Both the position numbers and the translations under genes were made by a program. Shown here one piece after another: positions 22,741-29,742 of a stretch of DNA of 29,742 bases. Numbering within the stretch: the first letter of the stretch is position 1; each line of letters opens with the position of its first letter. The notes beneath the pieces were generated by a model that was given only the letters and a program-made list of their open reading frames with translations, had not been told where the DNA came from and made no database searches. Source of the DNA: UBA2421 sp964641895 (GTDB lineage Bacteria > Planctomycetota > Phycisphaerae > Tepidisphaerales > Tepidisphaeraceae); assembly GCA_964641895.1 (NCBI GenBank), contig CAZXLA010000026.1:1-29742 (forward strand), written 5' to 3'.

Positions 22741-22771
22741 GGGTCGACCGCAGGGACCCGATTTTTTTTTT
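22741..22771 (+). terminator. Possible rho-independent terminator (short stem + T10)
   Basis: GGGTC (22741-22745) and GACCC (22755-22759) form a short stem followed after CGA by ten T (22762-22771), which is striking in GC-rich DNA. It could end an RNA starting in the 22284-22740 spacer; the stem is only 5-6 bp. Confidence 0.35.
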
Positions 22772-22824
22772 GGCGCAACACGACGCCGGACGGGAGCGTG
22801 GCGACAACTTTGATCGAGTAGAAT

Positions 22825-22880
22825 GTCGATCCGACTCAGCGTCGATCCGATTCTGCGTTAATCCGATAGAGTGTCGACCT
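22825..22880 (+). repeat. 16-base tandem repeat abutting the eamA start
   Basis: Units GTCGATCCGACTCAGC (22825), GTCGATCCGATTCTGC (22841), GTTAATCCGATAGAGT (22857) and a partial unit GTCGACCTG (22873) run up to the ATG at 22882. They replace the place where a ribosome site would be; an in-frame TAG (22867-22869) lies within unit three. Confidence 0.75.
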
Positions 22881-22881
22881 G

Positions 22882-23895
22882 ATGCCCCCCGCGCTCGAAC
22901 AACCTCCCACGCCAACGCCTGTGAATCGAACGGTCTGGATCGCCACGCTCTGGCTCATCGTGGCGACGGCGTTTTGGGGGGCGGGGTTTACCTGGGGCAA
23001 ATCGGCGCAGCACAGCATCAACCTTGCCGGGCCGGGGGAACATTCGCCGGTGGGGCCGTTGTTGTTTCTGGCGGTGCGGTTCCTGCTCGCCGGCGCGATC
23101 TGGATGGCGGTGTTCTGGAGCCGCGCCGGACGGGGATGGTCGTGGGGAACGGCGCGGCGGTCGATCATCCTGGGCGCACTACTGGGCGGCGGGCTGGTCG
23201 TTCAACATCTGGCGCTGGATCGCAGCAGCGAAGCGGTGGTTGCGTTTCTTACGACGCTTTCCATCGTCTTCGTGCCGTTATTGTCGGTGGTGGTATTGCG
23301 TTGTTACCCGTCGGTGGTGACGTGGCTGGGGATTGCAGTAGCACTGTTTGGTGTGTGGCGGCTGGCCGGCGGATCGCCGCGCGGCATGGGCGTCGGCGAG
23401 TGGCTGGGCGTGGGGTGCGCGGTCGTGTTCTCGATCTACTTGCTGACCCTCAACGCGCTGATGAAGCGCGACACGCCCTGGCGGCTCACCGGTGGGCAGT
23501 TCATTTTCATCGGCGTGTGCTGCGCGCTGGCGGTGTTGTGCCTACCGGGCGGCGCGGCGACGCTCCACCCCACCGAGCTGCAACGGCTGTTCGGCCAGCC
23601 CGGTGTGATGCGCGAACTGGCTCTGATGCTCGTGTTGCCCACGATCGGCGCGTTTGCGCTGATGATGTTCTTCCAGCCGAAGCTCGACCCGACCCGGGCG
23701 GCCCTGATCTACTTGTTGGAACCGATCTGGGCCGGCGCGTTCGCATGGATGACCGCCGGCAAGCCGATGACGCGCGAGGAGCTACAGGGCGCGGCGCTGA
23801 TCCTGGCGGCGAATGGATTGGTCGAACTGCTCGCGGCACGGCGACACCCGAAGGGTCTGACTTGGCCGCAGATGAACGCAGATGAACGCAGATGA
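22882..23895 (+). CDS. EamA/DMT family transporter
   Basis: 337 aa with ten predicted membrane helices in two EamA halves (about residues 17-155 and 170-318), an exporter of small metabolites with unknown substrate. The first half shows IATLWLIVATAFWGAGFTWGK and LLFLAVRFLLAGAIW; the second shows the paired end PTRAALIYLLEPIWAGAFAWM, the typical Glu-Pro motif of the family. ATG at 22882 is the first start after an in-frame TAG; no Shine-Dalgarno is visible because a 16-base repeat runs up to the ATG. The last 13 residues (GLTWPQMNADERR) and the stop are encoded by the left arm of the element at 23866-23965, so the native C-terminus may have been replaced. Confidence 0.9.
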   Translation: MPPALEQPPTPTPVNRTVWIATLWLIVATAFWGAGFTWGKSAQHSINLAGPGEHSPVGPLLFLAVRFLLAGAIWMAVFWSRAGRGWSWGTARRSIILGALLGGGLVVQHLALDRSSEAVVAFLTTLSIVFVPLLSVVVLRCYPSVVTWLGIAVALFGVWRLAGGSPRGMGVGEWLGVGCAVVFSIYLLTLNALMKRDTPWRLTGGQFIFIGVCCALAVLCLPGGAATLHPTELQRLFGQPGVMRELALMLVLPTIGAFALMMFFQPKLDPTRAALIYLLEPIWAGAFAWMTAGKPMTREELQGAALILAANGLVELLAARRHPKGLTWPQMNADERR

Positions 23896-23965
23896 AGAAA
23901 GAGTGTTTGATTTTTGCGTCGATCCAGCCTCCCTCTTATCTGCGTTCATCCGCGATCACCTGCGG
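23866..23965. repeat. Inverted repeat element (CGCAGATGAA arms) between eamA and alr
   Basis: The 30-base arms 23866-23895 and 23936-23965 are complementary at 26 of 30 positions and contain 10-base direct repeats (GATGAACGCA). The left arm supplies the eamA stop; the right arm abuts the alr stop (23966-23968). A half copy is at 4605-4629. It may terminate both convergent genes. Confidence 0.8.
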
Positions 23966-25038
23966 CTAAAGATGAATTTGGCTTCCGCAGCGCGCCATGC
24001 GGAACAATGCTTCGTGCGTGCCGCAGCGCCAGGCATTGGCGACGTCGGCTTCGGTCAGGCCGTCGCCGAGCAGGGTTATTGCGTCGCCGGCGCGGTCGGC
24101 GGGGCCGAGTTCGACNNNNNNNNNNNNNNNNNNNNNNNNNNNNNNNNNNNNNNNNNNNNNNNNNNNNNNNNNNNNNNNNNNNNNNNNNNNNNNNNNNNNN
24201 NNNNNNNNNNNNNNNCGTCGCCGAGCAGGGTTATTGCGTCGCCGGCGCGGTCGGCGGGGCCGAGTTCGACGAACGATGATTGCATGCCGACTTCGAGCAA
24301 GCGCCGCTTCACGCCGTTGATGATGCACGCGCCGGCGGCGAGACCTTCGGAGTAGCCGCCGAGCATCACGCCGTGGTAGGGAGTCTGGAAGCCCGTGTAG
24401 CCGGCCGGGCCGAGCGAGGCGCGGGCGTCGAGCAAATGCGTGGTGACGCGCACCGCGCCGGCATACATGGCAAAGCCTGGTCGCACCGCGTCGAAACGGG
24501 CGGCGGGCGCGTCGAGCAGCGATGTGCCGGCGGCGTGGCGACGCAGCGACCTGCCGCGCGTCAGCTCGTCGAATCGGCCGGCCTGCGTAATGTTGGATGC
24601 GTGCGTAAACGCCTCGCGACAAACGCCGGCGGCGATGATGGCATCGAGCTGATCCGGCCCGGCGGCGAAGCGCTGCTGGCCGGTATCGACGGCGAGCACG
24701 CAATCGCACGCTTGCCAGCGCCGCGCTTGATCGATCGTCCACACCGCCGGGCGAATGCGGTGGGCGAGCAGTTCGTCGGCCGTCGCGTCGCCACACACGG
24801 CGGCGATGAATGTTTTAGAGGTAAGCGTATGCGTTGCAGCGTCAACAATCTCGCGCGGCTCAAAGACGTAGTAGCTGTCGACAAGATCGTCGATGGCGCG
24901 GATGACCGGCGTCATGCCCAGCCCGTAGGCGTCGGCCTTGATGACCGCGATCACCGGCACCTGCGCCGCTGCGGCAATGCGCGCGATGTTGGCACGGACG
25001 ACGGCGAGATTGATCTCAACGCGAATGGCTGGCTGCAC
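23966..25038 (-). CDS. alr: Alanine racemase, frame interrupted only by an assembly artefact
   Basis: PLP enzyme making D-alanine for cell-wall synthesis. Seen: the PLP-lysine motif VIKADAYGLG near residue 35, the His-Ala-Ser stretch FTHASNITQ, RPGFAMYAGAV, the second catalytic Tyr in GYSEGL, and the C-terminal GDAITLLGD. The N run at 24116-24215 splits the frame, but the 55 bases on each side are identical. Removing one copy and the N run joins ...ELGPADRAGDAITLLGD to GLTEADVANAWRCGTHEAL... in frame, with stop TAG at 23966-23968. The result is about 305 residues, shorter than the usual ~360-390. GTG at 25038 is the start; no clear ribosome site. It lies 94 bases downstream of the GH42 gene. 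Confidence 0.85.
24061..24270. other. 100-N gap with identical 55-base flanks, inside alr
   Basis: Bases 24061-24115 and 24216-24270 are identical, and exactly 100 N lie between. This points to unmerged contig ends sharing a 55-mer. The collapsed sequence keeps the alr frame, so nothing is likely missing. Confidence 0.93.
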
Positions 25039-25084
25039 GGCGAGGTATTCGAGGCAAAGGAGCGATGAAAGTAAAGCGTCCTAC

Positions 25085-25114
25085 CTCCCCCTCCCGGGGT
25101 ACCAGGAGGGGGAG
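25085..25114. repeat. CTCCCCCTCC/GGAGGGGGAG hairpin element
   Basis: Perfect 10-bp arms at 25085-25094 and 25105-25114 around a CGGGGTACCA loop, followed by more GGAGG-type bases. It resembles the CCCTC/GAGGG elements near 16400 and 16550 (shared CCCGG..GTACC core). It lies in the spacer between GH42 and alr. Confidence 0.7.
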
Positions 25115-25132
25115 GAAGAGAGGGGGAGAAGT

Positions 25133-27202
25133 TCATGCCGGGCGTTTGAGGACGATGGCGCCGTAGCCTTTGAGTTCGGCGATGCGCAGTCGTTTGCCGT
25201 CGATCACGGTCTCATGCTCGCCGCCGAGGTCGACGGTGACGGGTGTGGCGTTGAAGTTCATGAGGAAGACGAACGCCGTCTGCCCGTCGCTGCGGAGTGT
25301 TGCCGTCACGCCGGCGGGAAGCGGTGCATTGATGGCCCGGTGCAGGCCTTGCGAAACGTGTCCGATGAGGTCGTCGAGGAATCGATCGTCCAGCCGGGCC
25401 GCGACGTAATACGCGCGCCCCTTGCCGTAATGGTTCACGGTGACGGCGGGGCGGTTGGCATAAAAGTCGGTGGTGTAGTTGGCCAGCGCCGTGGCGGTTT
25501 CAAGATGAATGAGGTCACAGAAATGTCGCGCTTTGTAGTTGCCGGTGAGGCCGGCCCTGTTGGGACCGCCGCCGTTTCCGCCGAGTGCTGTCACCGTTTG
25601 GGTGCGGTGGTCGGGCAGCGCGTCAATCTCTTCGGACCAGATGCCAAGCGCCCTACGCAGCGCGCTGCCCGCGCCGCCGGGCCAGCCGCCGAGGAAGCAG
25701 AGGTCAGATTGATCTGCGATGCCGCTGAGATAAGTCGTAACGAACGTGCCGCCGGCTTCTACGAATCGGGCAATTTTCTCCCCCACGCCCGGGCGAAGCA
25801 TGTAAAGCATCGGCGCGATGAGGAGCTTGTAGGGGTCGAAAGGCTGATCCATGTCGATGGCATCGCACGCGATCGCGCGGTTCCAAAGCGGGGCGTAATG
25901 TTCCACGGCGGTCTGGTCGTGGTTTTTGTCGGCGTTGCGGGCGCCGGCCAACGCGTTGATGGCCCAGCGACTTTCCCAGTCAAAGATGATCGCCGCCTGC
26001 GCCGCAGGCATCGTTCCGACGACGCCGGAGAGCTTGGCCAGTTCGCCTCCGAGGTCCTTTACATCGTTGAACACGCGCGTGTGCTCGCTGCCGACATGAT
26101 CCACCACCGCGCCATGAAACTTCTCAAAGCTTCCGCGGCTCTTGCGCCACTGGAAGTACATCACCGTATCCGACCCGTGCGCCACCGCCTGCAGGCTCGA
26201 AAGCCGGTGCATGCCCGGCCGCTTCAATGGGCTGATCTTCTGCCAGTTGACGCTGCTCGGCGACGACTCGATGAGCATGAACGGTTTGTGCTTGAGCGAT
26301 CGATTAATGTCATGCACGAAGCCGGTCCAGCGTGCGTCGTGCAGCACATCGTCGTTCTGGTGCCAGCCGGGATACGAATCCCAACTGATCACGTCGACGT
26401 AAGGCGCGAACTTCCAGTAGTTCAACGGTTCATACATGCCCATCATGTTCACAGTGATTGGGATGTTGGGCGTGAGCCGCTTGAGCGGTTCAATTTCATG
26501 TCTGAAAAAGTCGACGGTCTGATCGGTGGTGAATCGCTTCCAGTCGATCGCCAGGCCGTGAACCGAATCATCGATCTGGTCGATCTCGTCCCAGTCGCCA
26601 AATGTATGGCTCCAAAACCGCGAGCAATAGGCGTGGTTGAGTGCGTCGAGCGTCTGGTAGCGGGCTTGCAGCCATTTGCGGAACGCGGCCTTGCACAGGT
26701 CGCAGTGGCAATCGCCGCCGTACTCGTTGGAGACGTGCCACATCGCCACCGCCGGGTGCTTGCCATAGCGCTCGGCGAGGCGGGTGTTCATGATCGTGCA
26801 TTTCTGGCGATACACCGGCGAGGTGTAACAGTGGTTGTGCCGCCAACCCTGCAGCTCGCGATGGCCTTTGTTGTCGACGCGCCGAATCTCGGCGTACTTC
26901 TTCGCCATCCAGTTCGGCTTGGCGCCGCTGGGCGTCGCGAGCACGGCGGTGATCTGGTTTTTGGCGAGTCGGTCCAGCAGTTGATCCATCCAAGCGAACT
27001 CAAACTCGCCTTCGCGCGGCTCGAGCATCGCCCAGGAGAAGATGCCCACGCTCGCCACGTTCACGCCGGCAAGCTTCATCAGGCGCATGTCTTCCTCAAG
27101 CACCGCCGGCGCCTCCAGCCACTGCTCGGGGTTGTAATCGCCGCCGTGGAGGATAAACGGGCGGTCGGGGGCGACGGGAGGAAAACGCTTCGTGGTCGGC
27201 AT
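25133..27202 (-). CDS. Beta-galactosidase, glycoside hydrolase family 42
   Basis: About 689 aa, hydrolysing terminal beta-D-galactosides. Three domains are expected: TIM barrel (about 10-390), trimerisation domain (395-610) and beta C-terminal domain (to 689). Seen: LHGGDYNPEQW at the start, the acid/base Glu in MWHVSNEYGGD (Glu160) and the nucleophile in FMLIESSPSSVNW (Glu312). The metal-site Cys set is HNHC plus C-H-C-D-L-C, as in thermophilic GH42 enzymes. ATG at 27202 is chosen over the ATG at 27208 because GGAG lies 7 bases before it but only 1 base before the other. No signal peptide is seen, so substrates are probably imported oligosaccharides. It is divergent from xylose isomerase. 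Confidence 0.94.
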   Translation of the reverse strand: MPTTKRFPPVAPDRPFILHGGDYNPEQWLEAPAVLEEDMRLMKLAGVNVASVGIFSWAMLEPREGEFEFAWMDQLLDRLAKNQITAVLATPSGAKPNWMAKKYAEIRRVDNKGHRELQGWRHNHCYTSPVYRQKCTIMNTRLAERYGKHPAVAMWHVSNEYGGDCHCDLCKAAFRKWLQARYQTLDALNHAYCSRFWSHTFGDWDEIDQIDDSVHGLAIDWKRFTTDQTVDFFRHEIEPLKRLTPNIPITVNMMGMYEPLNYWKFAPYVDVISWDSYPGWHQNDDVLHDARWTGFVHDINRSLKHKPFMLIESSPSSVNWQKISPLKRPGMHRLSSLQAVAHGSDTVMYFQWRKSRGSFEKFHGAVVDHVGSEHTRVFNDVKDLGGELAKLSGVVGTMPAAQAAIIFDWESRWAINALAGARNADKNHDQTAVEHYAPLWNRAIACDAIDMDQPFDPYKLLIAPMLYMLRPGVGEKIARFVEAGGTFVTTYLSGIADQSDLCFLGGWPGGAGSALRRALGIWSEEIDALPDHRTQTVTALGGNGGGPNRAGLTGNYKARHFCDLIHLETATALANYTTDFYANRPAVTVNHYGKGRAYYVAARLDDRFLDDLIGHVSQGLHRAINAPLPAGVTATLRSDGQTAFVFLMNFNATPVTVDLGGEHETVIDGKRLRIAELKGYGAIVLKRPA

Positions 27203-27226
27203 CCGCATACTCCGAAAAATGAAACT

Positions 27227-27303
27227 CCGCCGAAGCGTAGCCGAAGCAATCGCTGCAACAAGCGGGCGGCCGGGTTCGGCCCGGTTCTTGATCGCTTCGG
27301 CGG
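27227..27303. repeat. 11-bp inverted repeat in the GH42/xylA divergent spacer
   Basis: CCGCCGAAGCG (27227-27237) and CGCTTCGGCGG (27293-27303) are exact complements 55 bases apart, with an inner CCGGG/CCCGG hairpin (near 27270-27282). Position between two divergent sugar genes is compatible with an operator or a shared leader fold. Confidence 0.5.
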
Positions 27304-27370
27304 TTTCGTAGACACTCCGCCGCCGAGCCGGAGCACGTTTGTTCGGCCAACAATCGGGCAGAAGAACGTC

Positions 27371-28546
27371 ATGGCAAGAGACAGCTACACCCCCACGAAG
27401 AAGATGAAGTTCACGTTCGGACTATGGACCGTCGGCAACGTCGGCCGCGATCCGTTCGGCGCGCCCACGCGCGATGCGCTCAACCCCGCACAGATCGTCA
27501 ATCTGCTGGGCGAGTGCGAAGGCGTTTACGGCGTGAACTTTCACGACAACGATCTCATCCCCATCGACGCTTCGGCGCCACAGGCCGAGCAGATCAAGAA
27601 AGACTTCCGCAAGGCGCTTAAGGATACGGGTCTCGTCGTGCCGATGGCCACTACCAATCTCTTCGGCGATCCGGTGTTCAAAGACGGCGCGTTCACCAGC
27701 AACAACGCCAAAATTCGCGCTTACGCGATTCAAAAGACAATGCGCGCCATGGAGCTTGGCGCCGAGTTCGGCGCCAAGACCTACTTGTTCTGGGGCGGCC
27801 GCGAAGGCGTGGAAACCGATGCCGCCAAAAACCCCGTCGACGCGATCAAACGCTTTCGTGAGGCAATCGATTACCTCTGCGACTATTCGATCGATCAGAA
27901 ATACGGCTACAAGTTCGCGTTCGAGGCCAAGCCCAATGAGCCGCGCGGGCACATTTATTTTGCCGTCACGGGAAGCTACCTCGCGTTCATCCCGACATTG
28001 AAACACCCGGCGATGTGCGGCGTGAACCCGGAGGTGGCGCATGAGCACATGGCCGGCTTAAACTTTGTGCATCAGGTGGCGGCCGCCATTGAAGCGGGGA
28101 AGCTGTTCCATATCGATCTGAACGATCAGGAGTTCGGCCGGTACGATCAGGATTTCCGCTTCGGTTCGGCCAACCTCAAGCACGCGTTCTTTCTCGTGAA
28201 GCTGCTGGAAGATTACAAGTACGACAACCCGCGTCACTTCGACGCGCACGCGTACCGCCAGAGCGACTACGCCGACGTGCAAGAGTTCGCCCGCGGCAAC
28301 ATGCGGACGTATATGATCCTTGCCGACAAGGCCAATCGCTGGAACGCCGACAAGGAAGTTCAGTCGCTGCGAAGAGAAATCAACGTGCAGGACGGCGCTC
28401 TGGCGTCACTCACAAAGACTTACTCGTCGGCTCGCGCAAAAAAACTACTGGCCGCGCCGCTGGATCGGGTGAAGCTTGCCGAGGCGCGTTTGCCCTACGA
28501 GCGGCTTGATCAATTGACGATGGAACTTCTGATGGGCATTCGCTGA
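27371..28546 (+). CDS. xylA: Xylose isomerase, class I (actinobacterial type)
   Basis: 391 aa, converting D-xylose to D-xylulose (and glucose to fructose) with two Mg/Mn ions. All residues of the Streptomyces-type active site are present at a constant +4 offset: His58 and Asp61 (NFHDND), Trp141 (FWGGREG), Glu185 and Lys187 (FEAKPNE), Glu221 and His224 (NPEVAHEHM), Asp249 (FHIDLND), Asp259, Asp261 and Asp291 (HFDAH). Length matches the short class. ATG at 27371 is the natural start; the frame stays open far upstream only because it is antisense to GH42. The stop shares its last base with the terC-like start (TGATG). No xylulokinase gene is in the window. Confidence 0.96.
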   Translation: MARDSYTPTKKMKFTFGLWTVGNVGRDPFGAPTRDALNPAQIVNLLGECEGVYGVNFHDNDLIPIDASAPQAEQIKKDFRKALKDTGLVVPMATTNLFGDPVFKDGAFTSNNAKIRAYAIQKTMRAMELGAEFGAKTYLFWGGREGVETDAAKNPVDAIKRFREAIDYLCDYSIDQKYGYKFAFEAKPNEPRGHIYFAVTGSYLAFIPTLKHPAMCGVNPEVAHEHMAGLNFVHQVAAAIEAGKLFHIDLNDQEFGRYDQDFRFGSANLKHAFFLVKLLEDYKYDNPRHFDAHAYRQSDYADVQEFARGNMRTYMILADKANRWNADKEVQSLRREINVQDGALASLTKTYSSARAKKLLAAPLDRVKLAEARLPYERLDQLTMELLMGIR

Positions 28547-29430
28547 TGCATGAACTACTTTTCAACGGCTGGAACATCATCGCCGCCGCGACAACAACCG
28601 CTGTTGAGGCGGGTCATGGCGCGGGTGGCGGGCTGACATCGCTGTGGTCGGGCCCGGCGTTGATTGCGCTGGTGACGCTCGCCGCGCTGGAAATCGTGCT
28701 GGGCATCGACAACATTGTTTTCATCGCCATCCTGGCCGGTAAGCTGCCGCCGGATCAGCAAAACAAAGCGCGGCAGCTTGGCCTCATCCTGGCGATGGGC
28801 ATTCGGATATTACTGTTGCTGAGCATCAGTTGGATCATGGGCCTCACCGCGCCGTTGTTTCAGCTCCCGTATCTTGATGAACGCGGGGCGATCAGCGGCC
28901 GCGACCTGATTCTGCTTATCGGCGGGCTTTTCCTCATCTTCAAATCGACCTACGAAATCCATAACAAACTGGAAGGCGGAGAGCATCACGCCAGCGCCGG
29001 CAAAGCCGCAGTCAGTTTTGGTTCGGTGCTCGTGCAGATTCTTTTGCTGGATATCGTCTTCAGCCTGGACAGCGTGATCACCGCCGTGGGTATGGTGCAG
29101 ACCGATCCGGCGCACAAGTGGGTGGGGCTGACGGTGATGATCGTCGCGGTGATGATCGCGGTGGGGGTGATGCTGCTGTTTGCACGATCGGTGAGTGAGT
29201 TTGTGGAGCGCCATCCGACGGTGAAGATGCTGGCGCTGTCGTTCCTGTTGATGATCGGCGTGATGCTGGTGGCCGAATCGTTCGATGCGCACATTCCCAA
29301 AGGCTATGTCTACTTCGCCATGGCGTTCTCGCTGGGCGTGGAAATGATGAACATTAATACGAAGAAGCAGAAGGGTGCGCCGGTAAAGCTGCACCAGCAG
29401 CCGAATCTGCCCGAGAGGCCGACAATTTAG
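28546..29430 (+). CDS. TerC family integral membrane protein
   Basis: 294 aa with about seven to eight membrane helices. Family signatures: TLAALEIVLGIDNIVFIAIL (Asp in the first membrane motif), GRDLILLIGGLFLIFKSTYEIH, and LLLDIVFSLDSVITAVGM with paired Asp. TerC proteins are linked to tellurite resistance and to metal (Mn, Ca) handling near the secretion machinery; the substrate here is unknown. It begins on the last base of the xylose isomerase stop, so the two are likely co-translated, though no functional link is known. The C-terminal tail is hydrophilic. Confidence 0.93.
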   Translation: MHELLFNGWNIIAAATTTAVEAGHGAGGGLTSLWSGPALIALVTLAALEIVLGIDNIVFIAILAGKLPPDQQNKARQLGLILAMGIRILLLLSISWIMGLTAPLFQLPYLDERGAISGRDLILLIGGLFLIFKSTYEIHNKLEGGEHHASAGKAAVSFGSVLVQILLLDIVFSLDSVITAVGMVQTDPAHKWVGLTVMIVAVMIAVGVMLLFARSVSEFVERHPTVKMLALSFLLMIGVMLVAESFDAHIPKGYVYFAMAFSLGVEMMNINTKKQKGAPVKLHQQPNLPERPTI

Positions 29431-29513
29431 CCGGCCGGCGTACGATCCGGCGTCGCGCCGCACGGTTCGATGGGTGACAATCCGCGGGCCGACGGCCTAC
29501 ACTTAAACCAACT

Positions 29514-29742
29514 ATGACAAGCAATACAATTCTCATCGTCTCTGGAACCAATCGCCCCGACTCCAACGCCATGAAGGTGAGTCGCATTGTCGAGTCGCAC
29601 TACAAAGCCGCCGGCGCATCGGCGTCGATACTGTCGCTCACCGAACTGCCGCGCGAGGTATTCGAAGGCGCCGCCTACGCGGTCAAGCCGCCGGCGATGG
29701 TGGCGATGCAGCAGCGCGTCCTCGACGCCGGCGGGTTGCATG
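29514..29742 (+). CDS. NADPH-dependent FMN reductase-like flavoprotein (5' part)
   Basis: The first ~76 residues only; the gene runs off the window. The start ILIVSGTNRPDSNAMKVSRI is the flavodoxin-fold phosphate-binding loop of NADPH-dependent FMN reductases (usually SGTNRPGSNS), followed by a typical helix and the second strand (SILSLTELPREVFEG). ATG at 29514 is the first start after the terC-like gene, with no strong ribosome site. The rest, including the PEYN region, lies outside, so specificity cannot be judged. Confidence 0.8.
   Translation, partial: MTSNTILIVSGTNRPDSNAMKVSRIVESHYKAAGASASILSLTELPREVFEGAAYAVKPPAMVAMQQRVLDAGGLH

Larger units (their letters stand above)
22284..22881. other. 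Non-coding region rich in short repeats
   Basis: 598 bases after mqnC without a credible gene. It holds GGAAAgagTTTCC (near 22302), a 10-bp hairpin (22479-22504), an 11-base direct repeat array (22641-22672), a hairpin with T10 (22741-22771) and a 16-base tandem array (22825-22880) abutting eamA. A GGAGGT ribosome-like site at 22525-22530 precedes GTG at 22536, but that frame runs into eamA out of phase and looks unlike a protein. Base composition is also less GC-rich around 22690-22740. Confidence 0.6.

Noticed and set aside
22536..23885. A 449-codon frame with a good GGAGGT site before GTG at 22536
   Set aside because: It runs over the EamA gene out of phase, and its translation is Arg/Gly-rich and unlike a protein. 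The ribosome-like site may be chance or serve a very short peptide.
24280..25068. A 262-codon + strand frame opposite alr
   Set aside because: Antisense to alanine racemase, whose PLP-lysine and catalytic Tyr motifs are clear on the - strand.
24938..28546. A 1202-codon open frame on + covering the GH42 region and xylose isomerase
   Set aside because: Only the last 391 codons match xylose isomerase. The upstream part is antisense to GH42, has no family features and is open because of high GC.

Overview
The window is GC-rich, gene-dense bacterial DNA. It most resembles a member of the Planctomycetota, probably Phycisphaerae-like. That is an inference from gene content: a type II prepilin-like protein with an H-x(n)-DG tail, a DUF4159/terpene-cyclase-fold protein, Uma2 and futalosine-pathway genes, and many dispersed palindromic repeats. 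No rRNA or tRNA was recognised. About 23 protein genes can be supported, mostly housekeeping.

Layout: 1-232, a small Asp-rich ORF. 509-3972, two convergent cation/proton antiporters separated by a heptamer repeat array. 4072-7024, purE, purK and a tRNA-dihydrouridine synthase on +. 7135-10979, uvrC and a large DUF4159 protein on -. 11114-13787, a tightly overlapping esterase / Uma2 nuclease / hisA run on +. 13895-14836, a prepilin-like protein. 14854-17492, a YtcJ-type amidohydrolase and a CDF metal transporter on -. 17806-18441, an HD phosphohydrolase. 18454-20135, an antitoxin, a PIN toxin and L-lactate dehydrogenase overlapping on -. 20196-20723, a GcvR-like double-ACT protein. 20826-22283, mqnC (menaquinone by the futalosine route). 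22284-22881, about 600 bases of repeat-rich non-coding DNA. 22882-23895, an EamA exporter. 23966-27202, alanine racemase and a GH42 beta-galactosidase on -. 27371-29742, xylose isomerase, a TerC membrane protein and the start of an FMN reductase on +. GH42 and xylose isomerase are divergent, suggesting plant- or algal-sugar use.

The most unusual feature is the density of small palindromic or inverted-repeat elements, at least seven families. Several lie inside or at the ends of genes without breaking the frame. mqnC carries about 44 extra codons made of an inverted heptamer array. purK has a short palindrome in a loop. A terminal-inverted-repeat element occurs twice and forms the N-terminus of the DUF4159 protein. 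The CDF and EamA proteins end in repeat-encoded tails. This looks like in-frame colonisation of proteins by miniature elements.

Both 100-N gaps are flanked by identical 55-base sequences. They are almost certainly unmerged contig overlaps rather than missing DNA. Collapsing the second restores an intact alanine racemase frame.
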